Origin: Sphingomonas sp. H160509
GTDB taxonomy: Bacteria; Pseudomonadota; Alphaproteobacteria; Sphingomonadales; Sphingomonadaceae
Reading direction: 5' to 3'
NCBI RefSeq assembly: GCF_024124765.2
Contig: NZ_JAMXSR020000002.1
Location: 2,654,001 to 2,718,000, forward strand
DNA length: 64,000 nucleotides
Position numbers and translations under genes: made by a program. Positions within the stretch are counted from its first letter, which is position 1. The number at the start of each line of letters is the position of its first letter. The notes below the pieces were generated by a model that had not been told where the DNA came from, searched no databases, and saw only the letters and a list, made by a program, of their open reading frames with translations. Below, one piece after another: positions 49,677 to 57,544 of the stretch.

Positions 49677-50716
49677 ATGACCGATACCGCTTTACCCGAA
49701 CGCCTTGCCCGCGCGATCGCGCTCGCAGGCCCGATCCCCGTCGCGCAGTATATGGCGGCGGCGAACGCGCACTATTATGCGACGCGCGATCCGCTGGGGG
49801 CGGGGGGCGACTTCACCACCGCGCCCGAGATCAGCCAGATGTTCGGCGAGCTTGTCGGGCTTTGGTGTGCCGATCTTTGGGATCGCGCTGGCCGCCTGGA
49901 TGTGGCGTGGGTCGAGCTCGGGCCGGGTCGCGGGACGCTTGCTGCCGATGCCGCGCGGGCGATGGCGAAGGCCGGGCTTGAGCCGCCGGTACATTTCGTC
50001 GAGACCAGCCCGGCGTTGAGAAAAGCTCAAGCCGAGCGTGTGCCCGCTGCGACGTGGCACGACTCGATCGATTCGCTGCCGACCGATCGTCCGCTGATCG
50101 TCGTCGCCAATGAGTTCTTCGACGCGCTGCCGATCCGGCAGTTGGTGAAGCGCGAGCAGTGGCACGAACGGCTCGTCGCGGCGCAGGACCTGCTGTTCCT
50201 GCCGATCGCCGGGAAGCCGCTCCCGGATGCCGTCATCCCCGAGCCATTCCGCGACGCGCCCGCAGGCTCGATCCTCGAAACCTCGCCTGCTGCCGTGACG
50301 ATCATTCGCGGTCTCGCCAAGCGGATTGCCGTGCAGGGCGGTGCGCTGATCGCGGTCGACTATGGCTATGAGGGGCCGGCACTCGGCGACACGTTGCAGG
50401 CGGTGCGCGGGCATGCGTTCGCCAATCCGTTCGAGGCGCCCGGCGAGCATGACCTGACCGCGCACGTCGACTTCACCACGCTCGCCGCCGCGGCACAGGC
50501 CGAGGGCGCGGTGGCGTGGTGGGGCCGGTGACGCAGCGCGACCTGCTCGGTGCGCTCGGCATCGATTCGCGGACGTCGGCACTCGCCAAGGCGTCGCCTG
50601 CGCGGGCGGAAGCATTGGCGGCGGATCGGAGGAGGTTGATGGACGATATGGGTACGCTCTTCAAAGCGCTGGCGATCACCGCGCCGTCCTGGCCGACCCC
50701 GGCGGCGTTTGCATGA
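49677..50716 (+). CDS. MidA/NDUFAF7-like SAM-dependent methyltransferase (frameshifted)
   Basis: A protein of about 346 residues of the DUF185/NDUFAF7 family, whose mitochondrial member methylates an Arg of complex I. Landmarks are ARAIALAGPIPVAQYMAAAN, GDFTTAPEISQMFGELVGLW, SAM motif VELGPGRGTLAADAAR, VVANEFFDALPIRQLV and IAVDYGYEGP. A G too many near 50521-50524 shifts the frame before VTQRDLLGALGIDSRT; the stop is 50714-50716, overlapping the acetyltransferase ATG. ATG 49677. Confidence 0.9.
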
Positions 50717-51225
50717 TCTCCTATCGCAATGCGGTGCCCGCCGACGGTGCAGAACTCGGTTCGATGGCGAAGCAGTCTTTCACCGATACGTTCGGTACGC
50801 TGTACCGGCCTGAAGACCTTGCGGCGTTTCTCGAGCAAGCGTTCGGGGCAAAGGGGTTGCCGGCACAGCTGTCCGACCCTGCCTTCACGGTGCGCGTCGC
50901 GGTGGACATGGTCGGCGCGATCGTCGGATTTGCCAAGATCGGCCCTGTTGCCTTTCCTGGCGATTGGCCTGCGTCCGCGATCGAGCTTTATCAGCTATAT
51001 GTGCGCAGCGACCAGCACGGTGCGGGTGTCGGCCCGGCGTTGATGGACTGGGCGATAGATGCCGCACGCGCCGAGGGGCGGACGGAAATGATCCTGAGCG
51101 TGTATGTGGATAATCACCGAGCGCACCGATTCTACCAGCGTTACGGCTTCGTCGAGATCGGGCGGTATGTGTTCATGGTCGGTGAGCAGCCTGATGATGA
51201 CCGGATCATGCGGCTTGAGCTGTAA
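50713..51225 (+). CDS. GNAT family N-acetyltransferase
   Basis: A 170-residue acetyltransferase with the acetyl-CoA site motif A region AIELYQLYVRSDQHGAGVGP and motif B VYVDNHRAHRFYQRYGFVEI. The substrate is unknown; the family includes RimI-like protein and small-molecule acetyltransferases. ATG 50713 overlaps the stop of the MidA-like gene (ATGA), so the two are coupled. Intact. Confidence 0.92.
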   Translation: MISYRNAVPADGAELGSMAKQSFTDTFGTLYRPEDLAAFLEQAFGAKGLPAQLSDPAFTVRVAVDMVGAIVGFAKIGPVAFPGDWPASAIELYQLYVRSDQHGAGVGPALMDWAIDAARAEGRTEMILSVYVDNHRAHRFYQRYGFVEIGRYVFMVGEQPDDDRIMRLEL

Positions 51226-51262
51226 TGCTTGATGCCTCCAGAGATATCGTAGCGAAAGGCCG

Positions 51263-51365
51263 CCACCCCGGCGGAGGCCGGGGCCCAGTTGGAAAGGTCT
51301 TGGTAACGGCGCGATGCCTGCTGTTAGCAACGTCACCCAACTGGGCCCCGGCCTCCGCCGGGGTG
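51263..51365. repeat. Family D palindromic repeat upstream of pgeF
   Basis: CACCCCGGCGGAGGCCGGGG at the left is the inverse of CCCCGGCCTCCGCCGGGGTG at the right; the arms extend inward through CCCAGTTGG and CCAACTGGG. Second copy of the element at 49562-49661, in the same operon-like run of genes. Confidence 0.85.
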
Positions 51366-51394
51366 GGGATGTGTTTGATGTTGGGTGACCTAAA

Positions 51395-52168
51395 ATGACC
51401 ATCGATCCAATCCGCGCGAAGGCGCTTGGCGACATTCCGCATGGCTTTCTCGGACGGCGTGGCGGCGTCTCGACCGGTGCGTATGCGAGCCTCAATGTCG
51501 GTATCGGGTCCGACGACGACCCCGCCGCCATCGTTGAGAACCGTCGTCGTGCGAGTGAAGCCGTCCTCCCCGGCGCGAAGCTCGTCGGTCTGTACCAGGT
51601 CCATTCCGCCGACGCGGTCACCGTGATCGAGCCGTTCGACGACGCGATCCGTCCGCATGCCGATGCGCTGGTCACCAACCGTCCCGGCCTTGCGCTCGGC
51701 ATCCTCACCGCCGACTGCGCGCCCGTATTGTTCGCCGACGCGCACGCCGGCGTCGTTGCGGCAGCCCACGCTGGCTGGAAAGGTGCGCTCGGCGGCGTCA
51801 CCGACTCCACGATCCTCGCGATGGAGGCGATCGGTGCGCACCGCGACCGGATCGTCGCCGCCGTCGGGCCGTGCATCGCGCGCGCCAGCTATGAGGTCGA
51901 CGACGCCTTCATCCGCCGGTTCTGCGAAGCGGATCCGGAGAACGAGCGCTTCTTCGCGGACGGTCGCGCCATCGAGAACAGGGGCGGTCATTACCAGTTC
52001 GACCTGGAGGCCTATGTCGTCAGCCGGCTCGCGGTCGCCGGGATCGGCCGGATCGAGGCGCTCGGGCTCGACACCTACACCGATGACGATCGCTTCTTCA
52101 GCTATCGGCGCGCGACCCATCGCGGCGAGCCCTCCTATGGGCGCCAGATCAGCATCATCGGCCTGTAA
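51395..52168 (+). CDS. pgeF: Peptidoglycan editing factor/laccase-domain purine-modifying protein
   Basis: A 257-residue YfiH/PgeF family protein. Metal-site residues are visible in YQVHSADAV, LTADCAPVLF and AAHAGWKGALGG, and the C-terminal region has DTYTDDDRFFSYRRATHRGE. The family has been linked to removal of wrongly incorporated L-Ser from peptidoglycan precursors and to purine-nucleoside phosphorolysis. ATG 51395. The neighbourhood with lgt and the MidA-like gene is common in alphaproteobacteria. Confidence 0.93.
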   Translation: MTIDPIRAKALGDIPHGFLGRRGGVSTGAYASLNVGIGSDDDPAAIVENRRRASEAVLPGAKLVGLYQVHSADAVTVIEPFDDAIRPHADALVTNRPGLALGILTADCAPVLFADAHAGVVAAAHAGWKGALGGVTDSTILAMEAIGAHRDRIVAAVGPCIARASYEVDDAFIRRFCEADPENERFFADGRAIENRGGHYQFDLEAYVVSRLAVAGIGRIEALGLDTYTDDDRFFSYRRATHRGEPSYGRQISIIGL

Positions 52169-52245
52169 CGGCTCCCAAAGCCCTCGCCGGTCGTTTAGGC
52201 TCCGCACATCGGCTCGCATAAGACGGGCCACGCAGGAGCATATTG

Positions 52246-53593
52246 ATGTCCGATACCCCCGAAAACGCCGGCGCAGTCCCCGCCGAAACCGAAGCGGACC
52301 TGACCGGCGTAGCCGCGCGCGTCGCGCCGAAGCCCGAGGTCGAGAAGATCGGCGGGCGCAAGCTGAAGCCGTCGACCTTGATGATGGGGCACGGTTACGA
52401 TCCTGCGCTGTCGGAAGGCTCGCTGAAGCCGCCGATCTTCCTCACCTCGACCTTCGTGTTTCCCAATGCGGCGGCGGGCAAGCGTCACTTCGAGGGCGTC
52501 ACCGGCAAGCGTCCGGGCGGTGCCGAGGGGCTCGTCTATTCGCGCTTCAACGGGCCAAACCAGGAGATCCTCGAGGATCGTCTCGGCGTCTGGGAAGAGG
52601 CGGAGGACGCGCTCGCCTTCTCGTCGGGCATGTCGGCGATCGCCACGCTGTTCCTCGCGATGGTCAAGCCGGGCGACACGATCGTCCATTCGGGGCCGTT
52701 GTATGCGGCGACCGAGACGCTGATCGGCCGCGTACTCGGCAAGTTCGGGGTCAAGTGGCTCGACTTCCCGGCGGGTGCGACTCGTGAAGAGATCGACGCG
52801 GTGATGACCGAGGCGGCGACCGGCAACGTCGCGCTGATCTACCTCGAAAGCCCGGCGAATCCGACCAATGCGCTGGTCGACGTCGAGGCGGTCGCGGCCA
52901 GCCGTGACGCGATCTTCAAGGGTGAGAAGCCACCGATCGCGATCGACAACACCTTCCTCGGGCCGCTGTGGTTCCAGCCGCTCAAGCATGGCGCGGACAT
53001 CGTCGTGTATTCGCTGACGAAGTATGTCGGCGGGCATTCGGATCTCGTCGCGGGCGGCGTGCTCGGCACGAAGGAGCACATCAACACGATCCGCACGATG
53101 CGGAACACGATCGGGACGATCACCGATCCGAATACCGCGTGGATGTTGCTGCGATCGCTGGAGACTCTCGAACTGCGGATGAGCCGTGCGGGCGAGAATG
53201 CGGCGAAGGTCTGCGGCTTCCTGCGGCATCATCCAAAAGTAGAGCGAGTCGCGTATCTCGGCTTTCTGGAGGACGAGCCGGGTATGGAGCGGCAGGCGGA
53301 CATCTATCGTCGCCATTGCACCGGCGGCGGTTCGACCTTCTCGCTGTATCTCAAGGGCGGCGAGCGCGAGAGCTTCGCGTTCCTCGATGCGCTGAAGATC
53401 GCCAAGCTGGCGGTGTCGCTGGGGGGGGACCGAGACGCTGGCTAGCCATCCGGCTGGGATGACGCATCTGTCTGTGCCCGATGCGCGCAAGCAGGCGCTG
53501 GGGATTACGGACAACCTCGTCCGGATCTCGATCGGGGTGGAGGATCCGGACGATCTGATCGCTGATTTCGAGCAGGCGCTGGATACGATCTAA
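52246..53593 (+). CDS. Cystathionine gamma-synthase family PLP enzyme (frameshifted)
   Basis: A trans-sulfuration family enzyme of about 448 residues once joined. Landmarks are PIFLTSTFVFPNAAAGKRHF, YSRFNGPNQEILEDRLGVWE, FSSGMSAIATLFLAMVKPGD, the PLP lysine in VYSLTKYVGGHSDLVAGG, and the ending NLVRISIGVEDPDDLIADFE. It could be O-succinylhomoserine sulfhydrylase, cystathionine synthase/lyase or methionine gamma-lyase; not decidable here. A run of eight G (53421-53428) shifts the frame before TETLASHPAGMTH. ATG 52246 with CAGGAG upstream. Confidence 0.9.
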
Positions 53594-53613
53594 ATCTGAA
53601 AAGGCGTCTGCCA

Positions 53614-53677
53614 TCTCTTGTTCTCCCGCGAAGGCGGGAGCCCAGTCTGGGTCCCCGCCTTCGCGGGGAAACAAGAG
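53614..53677. repeat. Family D-like hairpin repeat after the sulfur-amino-acid gene
   Basis: CTCTTGTTCTCCCGCGAAGG begins the left arm and the inverse-related CCTTCGCGGGGAAACAAGAG ends the right arm; each half also folds (CCCGCGAAGGCGGG type). It begins 20 bases after the stop and may help to end transcription. Confidence 0.75.
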
Positions 53678-53733
53678 AGCGATGTGGCGGGTTTTGGGTG
53701 AAGTCTTCGCCCTGACCCGCTAGCATCCGATCG

Positions 53734-54251
53734 ATGCCGATCTTTACCCCCATCCCGCAGCACGAGTTCGTCGCTGCGATCCACATCCTCGCAGCCAAAC
53801 TGGTCGAGGATACCGCGTGGAAACCTGATTACATCATCGGCATCGGCCGTGGCGGGCTCGTACCCGCGGTGTTCCTCAGCCATGCGATCGGGTTGCCGAC
53901 GCTGTCGGTCGATTATTCGAGCCAGGTGAAGGATTTTGCCGACGAGCCGCTGGTCAAGCTCGCCGCGCGGACGCGGGGGGGGAGCGGCTGCTGTTCGTGG
54001 ACGACATCAATGATTCGGGGCGGACGATCGCGCATCTGCGTGGTGCGCTGGCGGCGGCGGGTGCGGTCGAGGGATCGGTGCGGTTTGCGATGCTGATAGA
54101 CAACGTCAGTTCGGCCGAGCGGATCGAGTATTGTGCGCGGACGATCGACCGGGCTGTGACCAAGGACTGGTTCGTGTTTCCTTGGGAGGCGGTGGCGCCC
54201 GATGCGGCGATTGCGCAGGATGCTGCCGAGGTCCCGGACCGGATCGCGTAA
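53734..54251 (+). CDS. Phosphoribosyltransferase, xanthine/hypoxanthine type (frameshifted)
   Basis: A type I PRTase fold of about 171 residues. The N-terminal part is YIIGIGRGGLVPAVFLSHAI and LPTLSVDYSS; the PRPP-binding loop is LLFVDDINDSGRTIAHLRGA in another frame. A run of eight G (53975-53982) separates the halves. It probably salvages a purine base to its nucleotide with PRPP; base specificity cannot be told. ATG 53734. Confidence 0.87.
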
Positions 54252-54256
54252 CTTCT

Positions 54257-54336
54257 TGTTCTCCTGCGGATGCAGGAGCCCAGGGTTGCGGGCGCTGGAC
54301 GGAGTAACCCTGGCTTCCTGCGTTCGCAGGAAAACA
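54257..54336. repeat. Family D-like hairpin repeat after the phosphoribosyltransferase gene
   Basis: TGTTCTCCTGCGGATGCAGG (left arm) and CCTGCGTTCGCAGGAAAACA (right arm) are related inverses, with CCCAGGGTT and AACCCTGG inside. Part of the 290-base gap 54252-54541, which also holds the hairpin 54349-54379 and short GC hairpins just beyond the glycine-zipper stop; no gene seen. Confidence 0.72.
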
Positions 54337-54348
54337 GTGGACGAACAA

Positions 54349-54379
54349 AGGGCCGGCTCCCGTACGGGAAGCCGGCCCT
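54349..54379 (-). terminator. Hairpin likely ending the glycine-zipper transcript
   Basis: AGGGCCGGCT pairs with AGCCGGCCCT, and inner CCC/GGG extends the stem. On the minus strand it is followed by TTTGTTCG, a modest T run, so it suits the minus-strand gene at 54542-54937 better than the plus-strand phosphoribosyltransferase. Confidence 0.5.
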
Positions 54380-54541
54380 CGCCCCTCGATACGCTACGCG
54401 AGGGAACTGGGAAACTGGTTGGGTGGCTCGAACGGGCGCGACGTCGGCTAAGCCGTCGTCGGTCGGGTCAGGCGATGCCTGCCCGCCGTCCGTGCCGGCG
54501 GTTGCTCGCTTTAGCGAGCACCGGCCCGGGCTTTGCCGGGC

Positions 54542-54937
54542 CTAGCGCCGGCAGTACCCTGGGTTATCCGACTTATCGATCGCGTTGCCGGCCAGGCCGC
54601 CACCGGCGGCGCCGAGGACCGCGCCGAGCGTCCGGTCACCACGACCGGCCACGGTGTGACCGAGCAGGCCGCCGGCGAGCGCGCCGATGATCGTGCCGCC
54701 GGTGTTGTCGCATCCGCGACGGCTGCGTGCGTTGTAGCGGCGGTCGTTGCCGCGATACTCGCGGTAGTCGCCGCGATAACCACGATCGTAGCCATTGTCG
54801 CGATAGCCGCCACCCTGATAGCCGTCGTAGCCACGCTCGTAGCGCGAGCCCCAGCGCTGCGCATCGGCGGCGGCGGGAACGAGAGCGGTCGCACCCAATG
54901 CGAGGGCACTGGCGGCGAGAGTAAAAGTCTTGAACAT
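54542..54937 (-). CDS. Glycine-zipper 2TM (17 kDa surface antigen-like) secreted protein
   Basis: A 131-residue envelope protein. The signal peptide is FTLAASALALGATALVPAAA, cut after ADAQ. A Tyr/Gly/Arg-rich segment of short repeats follows (RGYDGYQGGGYRDNGYDRGY), then the glycine-zipper membrane hairpin GGTIIGALAGGLLGHTVAGR and LGAVLGAAGGGLAGNAID, with Cys near each end. No lipobox is seen. Probably outer membrane or periplasm; role unknown. ATG 54937. Confidence 0.87.
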   Translation of the reverse strand: MFKTFTLAASALALGATALVPAAADAQRWGSRYERGYDGYQGGGYRDNGYDRGYRGDYREYRGNDRRYNARSRRGCDNTGGTIIGALAGGLLGHTVAGRGDRTLGAVLGAAGGGLAGNAIDKSDNPGYCRR

Positions 54938-55093
54938 CGTGCGTCTCCCGTTGGGGATTTCGGCGGCGGCGGGGGCCGTGCTTCCATCCTCGATGAGACG
55001 CTTATGGGTGATTCGCATTGAGCTAAGCCTGAATGCGTCCGTTATCCGCTGTTCATGCTTCCGCGGATCGCCGGACACCCTATGAGGGACGCG

Positions 55094-56118
55094 ATGCGGC
55101 GCCTGATCACTGTCCTGTTCGTCGCCGTGAGCGTCTGTGCGATCGTGCCGACCTGGTCGGGCGAAGCGCGGCTCGACCTGCTCGGCAAGCGGGCGCAGCT
55201 GACCGCGACGCGCGTGATGCTCGATCGCACCAACCCGCGGCATGTGCGCGTCGGCGGGCTCACCTATCTGGGTGGGGTGGCACTCGACAGTCGCGATCCC
55301 GCGTTCGGGGATTCTCATCGCTCGACGTTGCACCAGCGCCGACCGGCAACCGCTTCACGATGCTGAGCGACGGCGGCAACATCGTCCAGTTCGACATGGG
55401 CGCCGACTGGCTCCCGCACCGGGTCGCGTTCGAGAACCTGCCCGCTGGCCCCGGCATCGGCTGGGAGAAACGCGACCGCGACAGCGAATCGATGGCGATC
55501 GATCCGGTATCCGGGAAGATCTGGGTCGGCTTCGAGGATGACAATTCGATCTGGCGCTATGCTGGGGGGTTCGCGCGGTACGAGGCGCGGGTGATGCCCG
55601 AGGCCATGCGGAAATGGCCATCGAACGGCGGGCCCGAATCGATGGCGCGGCTACCCGATGGGCGATTCGTCGTGATCAGCGAGGAGGCGCATGTGCGTCG
55701 GCCGGACTGGTCCGGGTCGGAAGGCGAGCGGCTGCACACGCGGCAGGCGCTGATCTTCGCGGGCGATCCGACCGGGACGGGGGTGCCTGAGCGATTCGCG
55801 TATGAACCGTTCGGGCGGTCCGATCCGTCGGACGTCACTGCGCTGCCGAATGGCGACCTACTCGTGCTCGATCGTGGTTTCCGACTGCCGTTCACGTTCT
55901 CGGCGCGGATATCACGAGTCGCGGCGCGCGACGTGGCTGCGGGGCGAATCGCACGCGGCCGCCTGATCGCGACGATCGATGCGCCGCTGATCCACGACAA
56001 TTTCGAGGGGATCGACACGACGGTCGAGAACGGCGCGACGATCGTGTGGATCGTGTCGGACGACAACCAGATGTTTCTCCAGCGCACGCTGCTGCTGAAG
56101 TTCAGGCTGGATCGCTAG
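55094..56118 (+). CDS. Esterase-like activity of phytase family secreted protein (frameshifted)
   Basis: A beta-propeller-type phytase-like esterase, about 340 residues once joined. The signal-like N-terminus is MRRLITVLFVAVSVCAIVP. The domain begins VRVGGLTYLGGVALDSRDPA, then shifts frame near 55307-55310 (a base missing) to RGFSSLDVAPAPTGNRFTML. Family motifs are DRDSESMAIDPVSGKIWVGF, GGPESMARLPDGRFVVISE and HDNFEGIDTTVENGATIVWI. Start ATG 55094 follows GAGGGA; ATG 55082 or 55055 are alternatives. Divergent from the glycine-zipper gene. Confidence 0.85.
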
Positions 56119-56133
56119 CCTACAAACGCAGAC

Positions 56134-56162
56134 GGCCCGCCCTGCGAGGTGCAGGGCGGGCC
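56134..56162. terminator. Hairpin between convergent esterase-like gene and rpmB
   Basis: GGCCCGCCCTGC and GCAGGGCGGGCC form a 12-base perfect stem with a 5-base loop, 16 bases after the esterase-like stop and 27 bases after the rpmB stop on the other strand. No strong T run, so it is a probable bidirectional terminator. Confidence 0.65.
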
Positions 56163-56188
56163 GCGGTGATCGCAGTACGACGTCGCTG

Positions 56189-56489
56189 TTAAGCGGCGAC
56201 GGCCGATGCTGCGATCTTCTTGACGACTTCGCGCTTGAGGCGACGAACGCGGAGCGACAGCTTGTCGTCCGAGACCTTCACCAGCCAGTTGTCGAGGCCA
56301 CCGTTATGCTCGACGGTACGCAGGCCGTGCGTCGAGACGCGCAGCTTGACGCCCTTCTCGAGCGAGATCGGACAGCAGCGTGACGTTCTGCAGGTTCGGC
56401 AGGAACGTGCGCTTGGTCTTGTTGTTGGCGTGGGAGACGTTGTTCCCGACCATCCGGCCCTTGCCGGTCAGTTCGCAGATGCGCGACAT
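56189..56489 (-). CDS. rpmB: Large ribosomal subunit protein bL28 (frameshifted)
   Basis: Ribosomal protein of about 99 residues. The N-terminus [20 protein letters not shown] and [13 protein letters not shown] are clear; the C-terminal half is in another frame ([40 protein letters not shown]). An extra base near 56364-56368 separates SD from SLEKG. The CxxC-type zinc motif is absent, as in many proteobacteria. An essential ribosomal gene in one piece elsewhere, so the shift is probably an error. ATG 56489. Confidence 0.93.
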
Positions 56490-56671
56490 GTGATTACCTA
56501 TTCAAGTGTCGGGAGGAACCCCGGAAAGGCGCGCGGATAGCTGGCACGCCGGCTTTCGTCAACCGATTCACGTCAAACGTGCCCGCGGTTGTCCGCAATG
56601 GGCATTGTGCAACCCACAGCGATCGACGACGTTGTTACGCTATCGAACTGTTCAATAAAAGGGGATGTCCC

Positions 56672-56890
56672 ATGCGTACGCTCTTGTCTCTCGTCGCGAT
56701 CGTCGTGCTGGTCGTGGTCGGCCTGATGTATTTCGGGATCATCAACATCGATCAGACCCGCCAGGGCGTCGTTCAGGCGCCGAAGTTCCAGGCGGACGTC
56801 GCCAAGGTCACGCTCGGCACGGAGAACAAGACGGTGGCGGTGCCGACGATCAACGTCGAGAAGCCGGGCAACAGCCAGGCACCGAACTGA
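56672..56890 (+). CDS. Small single-pass membrane protein, unknown function
   Basis: A 72-residue protein with an N-terminal membrane anchor (LLSLVAIVVLVVVGLMYFGI) then a polar, mostly periplasmic tail (KFQADVAKVTLGTENKTVAV) ending in a Pro/Asn-rich stretch. ATG 56672 has AAAAGGGGA upstream at good spacing. No family recognised. It lies 51 bases upstream of tadA on the same strand. Confidence 0.7.
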   Translation: MRTLLSLVAIVVLVVVGLMYFGIINIDQTRQGVVQAPKFQADVAKVTLGTENKTVAVPTINVEKPGNSQAPN

Positions 56891-56941
56891 GCTTTACGCA
56901 GGTGTTTACGTGGGGCGGGCGGCGGGGCAGGGCCTGAGGCC

Positions 56942-57391
56942 ATGTTCCCTATCCCCGAACCCATGCGCCGCGCGCTCGACGCGGCGCGCGATGCGGCGCT
57001 GGCTGGGGAAGTCCCGGTCGGCGCCGTTGTCGTTAAGGACGGGGTTATTATCGCGACGGGGGCGAATGCGCCGCGGGCGTTGTGCGACCCGACTGCGCAT
57101 GCCGAGATCCAGGCGATTCGCGCTGCTGCTTTGGTTCTGGGCAGCGACAGGCTCGAGGGGTGCGATCTTTGGGTAACGCTAGAGCCGTGTGCGATGTGCG
57201 CCGGGGCGATCGCGCATGCTCGGATCTCGCGGCTCTATTATGGGGCGGCGGATGCGAAGGGCGGGGCGGTGGAGCATGGGCCGCGGTTTTTCGGGCAGCC
57301 GACGTGTCATCATCGGCCTGAGATTTATGCGGGGATTGCGGAGACCGAGGCTGCGGGGATTTTGCGCGAGTTCTTTACGAGTCGCCGGTAG
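56942..57391 (+). CDS. tadA: tRNA adenosine(34) deaminase
   Basis: A 149-residue zinc deaminase converting A34 to inosine in tRNA-Arg(ACG). The zinc site is visible: His and catalytic Glu in PTAHAEIQAIRAA and the Cys pair in LEPCAMCAGAIAHARI. GEVPVGAVVVKDG near the start is typical. ATG 56942. Intact; followed by a family A repeat facing pepN. Confidence 0.94.
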   Translation: MFPIPEPMRRALDAARDAALAGEVPVGAVVVKDGVIIATGANAPRALCDPTAHAEIQAIRAAALVLGSDRLEGCDLWVTLEPCAMCAGAIAHARISRLYYGAADAKGGAVEHGPRFFGQPTCHHRPEIYAGIAETEAAGILREFFTSRR

Positions 57392-57408
57392 GGGCGTTGC
57401 GATTCTGC

Positions 57409-57536
57409 GATCCTCCCCCGCCAGGGGGAGGTGGCACCGAAGGTGACGGAGGGGGAGGACACGGAACGATAGCTCGTCGCTTTTCTCCCCCTCCGTCTGG
57501 CAAGCGCCAGACACCTCCCCCTGGCGGGGGAGGATC
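57409..57536. repeat. Family A palindromic repeat between convergent tadA and pepN
   Basis: GATCCTCCCCCGCCAGGGGG at the left is the exact inverse of CCCCCTGGCGGGGGAGGATC at the right; inner arms GACGGAGGGGGAG and CTCCCCCTCCGTC. It occupies almost the whole 153-base convergent gap. Confidence 0.87.
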
Positions 57537-57544
57537 AGATCGGT

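Noticed and set aside
52169..52245. SAM riboswitch in front of the sulfur-amino-acid PLP gene
   Set aside because: The 77-base leader lacks the conserved blocks of SAM-I, SAM-II or SAM-SAH classes as far as I can see by eye.
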